Shown here piece after piece: positions 49,738-57,582 of a stretch of DNA of 64,000 nucleotides. The stretch's first letter is position 1; every line of letters begins with the position of its first letter. The position numbers and the translations under genes were made by a program. A model generated the notes under the pieces. It did not search any database. It saw only the letters and a list, made by a program, of their open reading frames with translations, and was not told where the DNA came from. Source of the DNA: Mogibacterium sp. (GTDB taxonomy: Bacteria > Bacillota > Clostridia > Peptostreptococcales > Anaerovoracaceae); the NCBI GenBank assembly GCA_017431685.1, contig JAFRKO010000012.1:1-64000 (forward strand). Reading direction: 5' to 3'.

Positions 49738-49764
49738 AAAGCACCAATTTTTTGGTGCTTTTTT
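49738..49764 (+). terminator. Terminator-like hairpin with competing upstream arm
   Basis: AAAGCACCAA-TTTT-TTGGTGCTTT is followed by TTT. AATTGGTGCTT at 49708-49718 could pair instead with AAGCACCAATT (49739-49749), giving an antiterminator/terminator pair. It lies in the repeat-rich gap. Confidence 0.6.
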
Positions 49765-50165
49765 CTCATCTCAAGCATGATAAGGACCAACTGGCTCTTT
49801 CCATAAAACACTACGAACAAATATCTGATAGTCGGCCTATATAGTTTTAAGTCATGCAGCCTCATTTCACGGGATTATTCATGAAAAAACAATCACCATG
49901 ATGAATGCTTTTTCACATTAGCTTAGTATTGACCGCTATCTGAAAGTTGCAAAAGAGCAGTGTTGGTACCTCGAAATCATTTTGAACGATAAGGCACCAA
50001 TTTTTTGGTATTTCTTCCTCATTTTAGGCATGATAGGGACCAACTGGCTCTTTCCAAAAACACTGCGAACAAATAGGGACCAACTGGCTCTTTCCATAAA
50101 CACTGCGAACAAATAGGAACCAACTGGCTCTTTCCATAAACAAATAGGGACCAACTGATTTTTCC
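49739..50165. repeat. Repeat tract: duplicated ~85-base unit and 40-base tandem repeats
   Basis: The 900-base gap 49546-50448 has no gene with an RBS. A unit of about 85 bases (GCACCAATTTTTTGGT... through GGACCAACTGGCTCTTTCCA) occurs at 49739-49823 and 49991-50075, 252 bases apart. Its end portion (GGGACCAACTGGCTCTTTCC...CACTGCGAACAAATA) repeats in tandem from 50036, 50076 and 50116 (period 40) and, shortened, 50147. On the minus strand the two long units keep the same reading frame (KSQLV.IM..MRKK.QKIGAL). Confidence 0.85.
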
Positions 50166-50257
50166 GGAAATCTTGCATGGACAAGCAGTTTCGCATATTG
50201 AGAATTGAAACAAATAATATATGAAACTATGTATTTGTAAGAAAACAGCTGTAAGGG

Positions 50258-50286
50258 TTGACCAAAAGGGGTGTGGATGCTATTAT
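50258..50286 (+). promoter_or_regulatory. Promoter of the amino-acid ABC transporter operon
   Basis: TTGACC (50258-50263), a 17-base spacer and TATTAT (50281-50286) with an extended TGC. The 160-base leader carries the operator-like palindrome at 50304. Confidence 0.85.
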
Positions 50287-50303
50287 TGCGTTATCAATTT
50301 AGC

Positions 50304-50321
50304 ACTTTAGCACGCTAAAGT
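50304..50321. promoter_or_regulatory. Operator-like 18-base palindrome
   Basis: ACTTTAGC-AC-GCTAAAGT has perfect eight-base arms and sits about 10-30 bases after the expected transcription start, where a repressor could block the polymerase. A partial copy (TTTAGCAC) precedes it directly. It is not a CIRCE site, whose half-sites are TTAGCACTC with a nine-base spacer. Confidence 0.5.
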
Positions 50322-50448
50322 AAACGCAGAGCAATCTGCAGACGTATGTAAGCGTGCAAAGTAATGGTAAAAATGATCAGAGAATGATCAAAACATAGTA
50401 AAACTAAGAAAGAAAAGTAAATCGTATCAATCGGAAAGGACTAATGAG

Positions 50449-51285
50449 ATGAAAAAGAGATTAACAGTACTTGTGCTTGCATTCGCGATGATCTTCACGA
50501 TGGTTGCTCTGACAGCCTGCGGCGGTGGCGGCGGCGACAGCAGCAGTGACAGTGCAGCGGAAGAGGCATTCACTTTCAAGCACGGTTATGATAAGGACTT
50601 CCCGCCGTATTCATATATCGGTGATGACGGGCAGACTACAGGCTTTGACGTAGAGCTTGCTCAGGCTGTATGTGAGCTGAATGGCTGGAACTATGAAGGC
50701 GTTGCAATCAACTGGGACGCAAAGGATGCTGAGCTTGAGTCCGGAAGCATCGACTGCATATGGTCGGGATTCACAAAGAGCCCTGACAGAGAGCCGAAGT
50801 TTGCATGGAGTGATCCATATTCAGTCAACACAATCAAGATCATGGTGCTGGACGGCTCAGATATCAAGTCTTCAGCTGATCTGGCCGGAAAGAAGGTAGG
50901 CGTACAGGGAAGCACTTCCGCACAGGAGATGCTCGAGACTCCGAATGCAGAAGGCGGAGCTGAGGATCTGATGAAAACATTTGCTTCCTTCGAAAAGTAT
51001 GATACTTACACTGTAGCTGTAAACGACCTCAAGGCAGGAGCTATCGATGCTATCGCCATCGACGTTACAACAGGTGACTATCAGATGACAAAGGTAGATG
51101 GCCTCGCATATCTGGATGAGGATGTATGCCAGGAGGTTTACGCTATCGGATTCAGAACTGACGATACCGATCTTCGCGATCAGGTAAATGCAGCACTCAA
51201 GACTCTGGCAGAAAACGGCAAGATGGACGAGATCGGCCAGAAATATCCTGAGATCTATGAGAATCTGTCGATGATCAACAACTGA
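50449..51285 (+). CDS. Amino-acid ABC transporter substrate-binding lipoprotein
   Basis: 278 residues. A signal peptide ends at the lipobox LTAC (Cys24), followed by a Gly/Ser-rich tether, so the protein is a membrane-anchored lipoprotein. The binding domain is of the polar amino-acid type (PF00497-like): FPPYSYIGDDGQTTGFDVEL, then DAKDAELESGSIDCIWSGFT and ADLAGKKVGVQGSTSAQEML. The substrate is some polar or charged amino acid; it cannot be told by eye. The RBS is GGAAAGGA. First gene of a four-gene operon. Confidence 0.93.
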   Translation: MKKRLTVLVLAFAMIFTMVALTACGGGGGDSSSDSAAEEAFTFKHGYDKDFPPYSYIGDDGQTTGFDVELAQAVCELNGWNYEGVAINWDAKDAELESGSIDCIWSGFTKSPDREPKFAWSDPYSVNTIKIMVLDGSDIKSSADLAGKKVGVQGSTSAQEMLETPNAEGGAEDLMKTFASFEKYDTYTVAVNDLKAGAIDAIAIDVTTGDYQMTKVDGLAYLDEDVCQEVYAIGFRTDDTDLRDQVNAALKTLAENGKMDEIGQKYPEIYENLSMINN

Positions 51286-51335
51286 TACATAAAGGGTATA
51301 TATTCAGACTGAAAATTATGAATTAAGGACGGAAG

Positions 51336-51361
51336 GTGCTGCGGGACTACTCCTGCAGCAC
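51336..51361 (+). promoter_or_regulatory. Intercistronic hairpin after the binding-protein gene
   Basis: GTGCTGC (51336-51342) pairs with GCAGCAC (51355-51361), with an inner GGGA/TCCT. There is no T run. Such hairpins after binding-protein genes commonly protect that part of the mRNA, allowing more binding protein than permease; this role is inferred. Confidence 0.5.
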
Positions 51362-51399
51362 TGCTCTTGTCTGAAGAAAACAGAAACTGAGGACAGATA

Positions 51400-52047
51400 A
51401 TGACATTTTCAACAATGCTTACTACGATGGGCTCGGGCATGTGGAAGACGTTCCTAATTTTTGCCCTGACGCTCATCGGATCGCTCCCGCTGGGAATGAT
51501 AGTTGCGCTGCTTCGCAAGTCAGGATTCGCACCGGTGCGGGGCTTTATAAAAGGATATATATCTATCATGCGCGGCACGCCGCTGATGCTGCAGCTCCTG
51601 GTGTGGTATTTCGGACCGTTTTATCTTTTCGGCTGGAATATCGGCAACTGGAGATTTCCGGCGATCATTGTCGGCTTTGTGCTGAACTACGCGGCTTACT
51701 TCGCGGAGATCTACCGCGGCGGCATTGAGTCTATCCCGGTCGGCCAGTATGAGGCTGCAGAGGTGCTTGGATACACAAAGACACAGACATTTATGAAGAT
51801 CATCCTGCCGCAGGTGGTGAAGATCATCCTGCCGTCTGTGACAAACGAAGTCATAACGCTGGTAAAGGATACATCTCTCGCGTTTACGCTTGCATATGCA
51901 GAGGTCTTCTCTCTTGCCAAGCAGATAGCCGCGTCGCAGTCATCGTTCATGCCGTTCCTTATAGCGGGCATCTTCTACTTCGTGGCCAATTATCTGGTGG
52001 AGTTTGTGATGGCGCGCATCGAGAAATCGATGGATTACTACAAGTAG
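51400..52047 (+). CDS. Amino-acid ABC transporter permease
   Basis: 215 residues with about five transmembrane helices, of the His/Glu/Gln/Arg/opine permease type. RGTPLMLQLLVWYFG near the middle and the EAA loop YEAAEVLGYTKTQTFMKIILPQ, where the ATPase docks, are characteristic. A single permease gene is present, so the channel is probably a homodimer. The RBS is GAGGA. Confidence 0.94.
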   Translation: MTFSTMLTTMGSGMWKTFLIFALTLIGSLPLGMIVALLRKSGFAPVRGFIKGYISIMRGTPLMLQLLVWYFGPFYLFGWNIGNWRFPAIIVGFVLNYAAYFAEIYRGGIESIPVGQYEAAEVLGYTKTQTFMKIILPQVVKIILPSVTNEVITLVKDTSLAFTLAYAEVFSLAKQIAASQSSFMPFLIAGIFYFVANYLVEFVMARIEKSMDYYK

Positions 52048-52056
52048 GAGGGCAGC

Positions 52057-52818
52057 GTGATGATACTTGAAATGAAAAACATCGAAAAGAGATTCGACGG
52101 ACTCGAGGTGCTCAAGGATATAAGCTTTGGCGTCGACCACGGCGAAGTTGTGAGCATAATCGGACCGTCAGGATCGGGCAAATCGACGCTGCTCAGATGC
52201 GCTACTTTCCTTGAGTCCATTGACGGCGGCGAGATAATATACATGGGGGAGAAGGCTGCGCACACTGATAATAGCAGTAATGCAGTATACGCAAGCCCGC
52301 ATGAGATGAAAAAGTTCCGCAAATACTGCGGACTCGTGTTCCAGCAGTTCAATCTTTTCCCGCACTACAGCATACTCAGGAATATAACCGATGCCCCGAT
52401 CCATGTGCAGGGCGTGAGCAGGGCTGAAGCTGAAGATAATGCTATGGCTCTTCTCAGAAAGATGGGTATAGAGGATAAAGCCAATGCCTATCCGTATCAG
52501 CTGTCGGGAGGCCAGCAGCAGAGAGTCGCAATCGCGAGAGCGATGGCCATGAAACCGGAGATACTGTTCTTCGATGAACCTACATCGGCGCTCGACCCGG
52601 AGCTTACCGGAGAGGTTCTGAAGGTAATACGCCAGCTCGCTGAAGAGAAGATGACGATGGTGGTGGTAACGCATGAGATGCCTTTCGCGAAGGCGGTCAG
52701 CAACCGCGTTCTGTTCATGGACGGAGGAGTCATTGTAGAGCAGGGCGATCCGCGTGATGTGTTCGATAATCCGCAGGAGGAGAGAACGAAGCAGTTCCTG
52801 CGTGTATTTGAGAGATAA
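52057..52818 (+). CDS. Amino-acid ABC transporter ATP-binding protein
   Basis: 253 residues, the GlnQ/HisP type energising subunit. Walker [12 protein letters not shown]-loop [11 protein letters not shown], signature [11 protein letters not shown], Walker [16 protein letters not shown] and the switch His in VVTHEM are all intact. A short insert of about 12 residues ([15 protein letters not shown]) precedes the Q-loop. The stop overlaps the next gene (TAATGG), coupling it to the racemase. Confidence 0.95.
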   Translation: MMILEMKNIEKRFDGLEVLKDISFGVDHGEVVSIIGPSGSGKSTLLRCATFLESIDGGEIIYMGEKAAHTDNSSNAVYASPHEMKKFRKYCGLVFQQFNLFPHYSILRNITDAPIHVQGVSRAEAEDNAMALLRKMGIEDKANAYPYQLSGGQQQRVAIARAMAMKPEILFFDEPTSALDPELTGEVLKVIRQLAEEKMTMVVVTHEMPFAKAVSNRVLFMDGGVIVEQGDPRDVFDNPQEERTKQFLRVFER

Positions 52819-53738
52819 TGGATAAAATTCAGTATTGCAAATTTGACCCGACAGGGAATATTACGGCACTGGTGGAGACCGCGGTGGATATTGCGGATCA
52901 GCCGGCAGTCGCATCTAAGATAATGGAGCAGGAGCCTGACGTTGAGCAGGTCGGCTTCATTACTTATGATGATACGGCATCTGCGGAAGAAAGCGTGCCG
53001 GTCAGCCTTCGGATGGCAGGAGGAGAATTCTGCGGCAACGCCACCATGTGCGCGGCCGCGCTTTTTGCCATAAGAAGCGGCATGCGCGGCGGCGCGGAGC
53101 CTGTGCAGGTAAATGTCAGAGTATCGGGGGCATCCGCCCCATTGACTGTAAGTCTCGAGCAGCAGGCTGCTTTCAGCTACAGCGCGGCCGTCTGTATGCC
53201 GCCGGCCCTCAAAATCGGTAAAGTCAGTCTGCAGACTTCCGCTGTCGCAGGCGACAGGCCGGAGACCGGGCCTGAAGCTGCGGCCGGCGGCCATGAAGAT
53301 GTAAGCGCTGATGTGATCAGCGCTGAGCTTTCGCTTCCGGTTGTAGAAATGGAAGGCATAAGTCACATTATAATCGAGCCCGACTCGGGCTTTCTGGGAC
53401 TAAAAGATGACCCGGCGCTCGCCGAATCAATGCTCAGGCACTGGTGCGGCGTGCTCGGAGCGGACTGCCTTGGGATGATGTTTCTGGGCGAGGGCGCCGC
53501 GCTCCGCCCTCTGACACCGCTCGTATACGTACCGGGAGCCGACACGATGTTCTGGGAGAACTCCTGCGCGAGCGGGAGCGCGGCAGCAGGAATGTACCTC
53601 GCCGCTAAGGCCGGATCGCCTGTGGACATCACATTCGAAGAACCGGCAGGCAGGCTCAGAGTAGAGAGCGATCCGGCATCAGGACGCACTATCCTTCACG
53701 GATCAACAATAATGCGCAGCTCACTCATTTTTTCGTAA
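52818..53738 (+). CDS. DapF-like amino-acid racemase/epimerase
   Basis: 306 residues of the PLP-independent diaminopimelate epimerase/proline racemase fold. Both catalytic cysteines are present: Cys72 in GGEFCGNATMCAA and Cys250 in FWENSCASGSAA. The surrounding sequence differs from DapF (no FMGNGARC) and is more like the histidine-racemase type used for opine metallophores or D-histidine formation. The gene is translationally coupled to an amino-acid transporter. A likely task is racemising the imported (or exported) amino acid; the substrate is not provable here. Confidence 0.8.
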   Translation: MDKIQYCKFDPTGNITALVETAVDIADQPAVASKIMEQEPDVEQVGFITYDDTASAEESVPVSLRMAGGEFCGNATMCAAALFAIRSGMRGGAEPVQVNVRVSGASAPLTVSLEQQAAFSYSAAVCMPPALKIGKVSLQTSAVAGDRPETGPEAAAGGHEDVSADVISAELSLPVVEMEGISHIIIEPDSGFLGLKDDPALAESMLRHWCGVLGADCLGMMFLGEGAALRPLTPLVYVPGADTMFWENSCASGSAAAGMYLAAKAGSPVDITFEEPAGRLRVESDPASGRTILHGSTIMRSSLIFS

Positions 53739-53744
53739 CAATAA

Positions 53745-53917
53745 GCATATGCAAGATTCTTGCAGCGAGATAGCACGAGGCGGAACTGAAGCACACCGCG
53801 GCAGCGCTCCGACGACAAAGGGAACCCGGGAACTTATTCCCGGGGCCATTGGAGGAGCGATGAAGCGGCATGTGCTTCGAGACAACGAGGCACGAGCGAA
53901 AGGGATCTTGTATATGC
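53745..53917. repeat. Palindrome-armed intergenic element D
   Basis: Arms GCATATGCAAGATTCTT (53745-53761) and AGGGATCTTGTATATGC (53901-53917) are inverted repeats at 14 of 17 positions. The core holds a perfect hairpin CCCGGGA/TCCCGGG (53825-53844). I see no clear copy of the core blocks of elements A to C, so its kinship is structural only. No gene lies inside. Confidence 0.5.
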
Positions 53918-53925
53918 CTCTTACA

Positions 53926-53955
53926 TTGACACAGATGCTTGATAAATGGTAAAAT
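53926..53955 (+). promoter_or_regulatory. Promoter of the acyl-CoA ligase gene
   Basis: TTGACA (53926-53931), an 18-base spacer and TAAAAT (53950-53955) with an extended TGG. The -10 lies in the left arm of a larger palindrome whose right arm (TTTTACCATTT) is about 35 bases downstream. Confidence 0.7.
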
Positions 53956-53960
53956 TTACG

Positions 53961-53998
53961 GCGCTACCGAGGTTTTCCGGTGGCTTTTACCATTTTTT
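53961..53998 (+). terminator. Terminator-like hairpin just after the promoter start
   Basis: GCTACCG and CGGTGGC pair (one G-U) and TTTTACCATTTTTTTT follows. Placed within 45 bases of the expected start, it would attenuate the acyl-CoA ligase transcript or end short RNAs. Confidence 0.55.
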
Positions 53999-54064
53999 TT
54001 ATACGTGAAAACCAGGTTGGCCTGCGTGGCAAAAGCTGCAAAAGGCAGAGAGGAAATCACCAAA

Positions 54065-55951
54065 TTGGATAATTATAAGGAAGTTATTGCAAAATACAAA
54101 AGTGCTGACCTCGATAGTCTGACAGAAGAGGAATATAAAGAATTAAAAGCAGCCGAGATGGCCGACATGCAGTCATATGTTGATGCTATCACTGCAAGCA
54201 AAGTGCCTGAGGTGATGTACCGCATCGGCAGACCGATCACAGATCTCAAGATGATGATGGAATCCGGCGTCGAAGCTTTCGGCGACAAGGTGCTCTATCA
54301 TCAGATCATGCCGGGTGATGATCACTTCACGGAGTTCACTTACGGCGGAGTGAGAGACGACGTCAGAGGGCTCGGAACAGCTCTTCTCGGACTCGGACTC
54401 AAGGGCTCACACATCGGTGTCATAGGCGCCAACTGCTATGAGTGGGCAGAGTCGTACTTCGCTATCACAGGCGGAGTCGGCGTAGTCGTTCCGCTCGACA
54501 AGGAGCTTTCAAAAGCAGAGCTCACCACGCTGTGCGACATGGGTGAGATCGACGCTGTCATCTGCTGCCAGGACAGGTTCTATAAGCTTTTCAAAGAGAT
54601 CAAGGCTGAGGGCAAGACCGGCCTTAAAATGATCATCGGCGTCAACAGGGATGCTCACGAAGCTCCGGCAGACGGACTCTACTCCTGGAATCTCCTGAGA
54701 GAAGACGGCAAGGCAAAAGTTGCTGCAGGCGACAGAAGCTATCTCGACGCCAGAGTCAGGGCATCCGACCTCGTGTCGATAATCTTCACATCCGGCACCA
54801 CCGGAGTCAGCAAGGGTGTCATGCTCTCGCACAGAAATCTCTGCACCGATGTACTCATCGCGCAGACATACCTCGAAGTGTGTCCGAGCGACATATTCTT
54901 CAGCGTGCTTCCTATCCATCATACATATGAGTGCACCTGCACGATGATCGAGGGCTTATTCATGGGCGCTTCGATGGCTTTCTGCAGAGGCCTCAAATAT
55001 ATAACCAAGGACATGCAGATGGTGCACCCGACATTCCTGCTCGCGGTGCCGCTCATCTACGAGAAGTTCTACAACACGATCCAGAAGACCCTCAAGAAGC
55101 AGGGTCAGGACAAGCTGGTCAACACGCTGTTCGCTGTCAACAATGTCACGAGCAAGTTCGGCCTCAACATCGCGAAGCCGATCGCAAACAAGATCATGGC
55201 TCAGTTCGGCGGCAGCATCGACATGTTCATCGCAGGCGGTGCGAGAGTAGACCCTAAGGTGCTCGCGTTCTTCCGCAGCATGGGCATACCGTGCCTGCAG
55301 GGTTACGGTCTGACAGAGACCTCGCCGATGGTGGCTCTCAACCCTGACCAGTGGAAATACATGAGAAACGATTCAGCAGGCAAGCTGTTCCAGTTCACCG
55401 AGTGCAAGATCATCGACAAGGATGAAGACGGCAACGGTGAGATCTGCTTCCGCGGACCTATGGTCATGATGGGCTACTACAAGAACCCTGAAGCCACCGC
55501 GGCAAGCATGGAGAACGGCTGGTTCCACACAGGAGACATCGGATACCTCGACGCAGACAACTATGTCTACATCACAGGCCGCAAGAAGAACGTCATCATT
55601 GCTGCTAACGGCAAGAACGTCTTCCCGGAGGAGCTCGAGGAGCTCATCGCGCGCAGTCCGTACATTGAGGAGTGCATGGTCTGGGCGGACGAAGACAACG
55701 AAGACAGAATGAAGAGAGGCATCTACGTGACTCTGCGTCCTGACAGGGAGAACGTCAGAGAGGCTCTCGGAGACAGAGCTTCCGATGAAAGCGCAGTGAT
55801 GTCGCTTGTCAGCAGCGAGATCGACAGGCTCAATGCCAACTGGCCTGACTGGAAGAGAGTAAAGCACATCATAATCAAGAAGAGCGAGTTCAACAAGACG
55901 ACCGGTATGAAGATAAGAAGGTTCGTCGAGGAGAACAAGCTTGAAGACTAG
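54065..55951 (+). CDS. AMP-forming acyl-CoA ligase (long-chain fatty acid type)
   Basis: About 630 residues of the ANL superfamily: activates a carboxylic acid with ATP and then CoA. The P-loop-like motif IFTSGTTGVSKGVMLSHRN, the core GYGLTETSPM, the hinge region GWFHTGDIGYLDADNYVYIT and the C-terminal GRKKNVIIAANGKNVFPEEL identify it. Fatty acids are the likely substrates by similarity to FadD. The start is uncertain: a TTG at 54065 has GAGAGGA upstream; a GTG at 54026 is also in frame. The ATG at 53939 would lie before the promoter's -10 and is unlikely. Confidence 0.88.
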   Translation: MDNYKEVIAKYKSADLDSLTEEEYKELKAAEMADMQSYVDAITASKVPEVMYRIGRPITDLKMMMESGVEAFGDKVLYHQIMPGDDHFTEFTYGGVRDDVRGLGTALLGLGLKGSHIGVIGANCYEWAESYFAITGGVGVVVPLDKELSKAELTTLCDMGEIDAVICCQDRFYKLFKEIKAEGKTGLKMIIGVNRDAHEAPADGLYSWNLLREDGKAKVAAGDRSYLDARVRASDLVSIIFTSGTTGVSKGVMLSHRNLCTDVLIAQTYLEVCPSDIFFSVLPIHHTYECTCTMIEGLFMGASMAFCRGLKYITKDMQMVHPTFLLAVPLIYEKFYNTIQKTLKKQGQDKLVNTLFAVNNVTSKFGLNIAKPIANKIMAQFGGSIDMFIAGGARVDPKVLAFFRSMGIPCLQGYGLTETSPMVALNPDQWKYMRNDSAGKLFQFTECKIIDKDEDGNGEICFRGPMVMMGYYKNPEATAASMENGWFHTGDIGYLDADNYVYITGRKKNVIIAANGKNVFPEELEELIARSPYIEECMVWADEDNEDRMKRGIYVTLRPDRENVREALGDRASDESAVMSLVSSEIDRLNANWPDWKRVKHIIIKKSEFNKTTGMKIRRFVEENKLED

Positions 55952-55962
55952 CGGAGAACGAC

Positions 55963-57066
55963 ATGAAAAAGAGACCAACGCTTATAGTTGACCACAGTAA
56001 TCTCAGACATAACATGAACACTGTGATCGGCTGGTGCCGCGAAGCGGGTATAGACGTTGCGGGCGTCATCAAAGTGACGACAGGTATGGCCTCTGCGGCA
56101 CTCGACTACGAGAGCTGCGGTGCAAAGTGGATCGCTTCGTCAAGGCTCGAGCAGCTTGTAAGGGCAAGAGAGGCCGGAGTAAAGGTTCCTCTCCTGATGA
56201 TAAGGATCCCGATGCTGTCTGAGCTTGACGAGATGGTAAAGGTCTGCGACTACAGCCTACAGAGCAGCCTCGATACTCTCAAGGCTCTCCAGGAGGCAGC
56301 CGCCAATAACGGCAAGGTGCATAACGTCATACTGATGGCAGACCTCGGGGACCTCAGAGAGGGCTTTTTCGAAAAGGAAGAGATCGCCGATGTAGCCGAA
56401 TACGTAGAGAACAGACTCGACTGCATACATCTTGCGGGCATAGGCACAAACCTCGGCTGCGTTGGCTCCGTAAAACCGACTAAGCAGAAGATGGATATGC
56501 TGGCAGAATGGGCAGAAGCTGTCGAAGAGAAGATCGGCAGACAGCTCGAGATAGTATCGGGCGGAGCAACGTCGAGCCTTATGCCGCTGTTCGACGGCGT
56601 CATGAATCCTAAGGTCAACATGCTGAGGATAGGCGCGGTCACATTCATCGGACCGCTCGAGGATCTCCGCACCTGCTACGGCAGAAAAGAAGCGGAAGTG
56701 CTGAGCGACGAGTGCTTCATACTCGAGACTGAGGTCATCGAGACAAACACCAAGCCGACACATCCTATCGGTGAACTCGGTGTAGACGCCTCCGGCAAGG
56801 TCGGTACATACGTCGACAGAGGCCGCCGCAGACGCGCGATCCTGGCTATAGGCAGACAGGATTACGGTGACATAGACGACATCGTTCCGGTGCTCGAGGG
56901 AGCAGAGGTCTCGATGGCGTCGGGTGATCACACCATACTCGACATCGAAGACTGCAAAGAGCAGCTCCGCGTCGGAGACATCGTGAGATTCAAAGTGAAA
57001 TATTCAGCGCTGATGAGGCTCACGACAAGCGAAAATGTAACTATTGAAGAGATCAACAGACAGTAG
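55963..57066 (+). CDS. Ornithine/alanine racemase-like PLP enzyme
   Basis: 367 residues of fold-type III PLP enzymes (alanine racemase N-terminal barrel). The PLP lysine is probably Lys37 in VAGVIKVTTGM. VILMADLGDLREGFF and NMLRIGAVTFIG, with a C-terminal beta domain (GRQDYGDIDDIVPVLEGAEV), resemble the ornithine racemase and YhfX groups rather than Alr. It follows the acyl-CoA ligase by 11 bases and probably shares its transcript. The substrate is not established by sequence. Confidence 0.85.
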   Translation: MKKRPTLIVDHSNLRHNMNTVIGWCREAGIDVAGVIKVTTGMASAALDYESCGAKWIASSRLEQLVRAREAGVKVPLLMIRIPMLSELDEMVKVCDYSLQSSLDTLKALQEAAANNGKVHNVILMADLGDLREGFFEKEEIADVAEYVENRLDCIHLAGIGTNLGCVGSVKPTKQKMDMLAEWAEAVEEKIGRQLEIVSGGATSSLMPLFDGVMNPKVNMLRIGAVTFIGPLEDLRTCYGRKEAEVLSDECFILETEVIETNTKPTHPIGELGVDASGKVGTYVDRGRRRRAILAIGRQDYGDIDDIVPVLEGAEVSMASGDHTILDIEDCKEQLRVGDIVRFKVKYSALMRLTTSENVTIEEINRQ

Positions 57067-57102
57067 GGTCTGTGGAGATAAAGAAAGGGAAGGAAGACAA
57101 AA

Positions 57103-57582
57103 ATGGCAGCTTTAAAGTCAAATGAAATGACCAGAGAGGGTTATGACAGCCTGAATGCGGAACTGGAACATCTTATTACCGTAGTCCGTAAAGAGAACGC
57201 TGAAAGGCTCAAAGAAGCCATCTCCCTCGGAGATATCAGTGAAAACGCTGAGTATGATGCTGCGAAGGACGCTCAGGCTGAAACCGAGGAAAGGATCAGC
57301 AATATCGAGGAGATCCTCCGTACAGCCGTCATAGTAGAAGAGACAGATGAGAGTGATGACTCGGTTCAGACAGGCCGTACAGTCACCATCGAAGATCTCA
57401 ATACGAATGAGCTGAGCACATATAAGATCGTAGGTACTACTGAGGCAGATCCGCTGAACGGAAAGCTCTCGAACGTGTCACTCGTAGGTCAGCACCTTCT
57501 GGGACTGAAGGCCGGCGACAAGGTCGAGTTTGCTGTTCCGGACGGCATGGCCAGATACAGAGTAGTGGAGGTCAAGAGATAA
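57103..57582 (+). CDS. greA: Transcript cleavage factor GreA
   Basis: GreA (159 residues) rescues backtracked RNA polymerase. The N-terminal coiled coil carries the acidic tip in GDISENAEYDAAKDAQ, and the C-terminal FKBP-like domain has NGKLSNVSLVGQHLLGLKAG. The RBS is AAAGGGAAGGA. Its stop overlaps the lysS ATG (TAATG), a pairing of greA and lysS seen in many Bacillota. Confidence 0.96.
   Translation: MAALKSNEMTREGYDSLNAELEHLITVVRKENAERLKEAISLGDISENAEYDAAKDAQAETEERISNIEEILRTAVIVEETDESDDSVQTGRTVTIEDLNTNELSTYKIVGTTEADPLNGKLSNVSLVGQHLLGLKAGDKVEFAVPDGMARYRVVEVKR

Noticed and set aside
50036..50165. Possible CRISPR array in the 50-kb gap
   Set aside because: The 40-base period is the full repeat with no variable spacers, and the copies degrade into one another.
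49936..50213. Overlapping minus-strand frames with repeats of KSQLVPI and WSLF
   Set aside because: The apparent protein repeats are caused by the 40-base DNA repeat read in two frames; no RBS or known family.
50299..50321. CIRCE (HrcA) operator at TTTAGCACTTTAGCACGCTAA
   Set aside because: The half-sites TTAGCACTC and GAGTGCTAA with a nine-base spacer are not present, and the operon is a transporter, not a chaperone set.
53749..53952. 67-codon open frame before the acyl-CoA ligase
   Set aside because: It lies almost wholly inside palindromic element D, has no RBS and runs across the downstream promoter.
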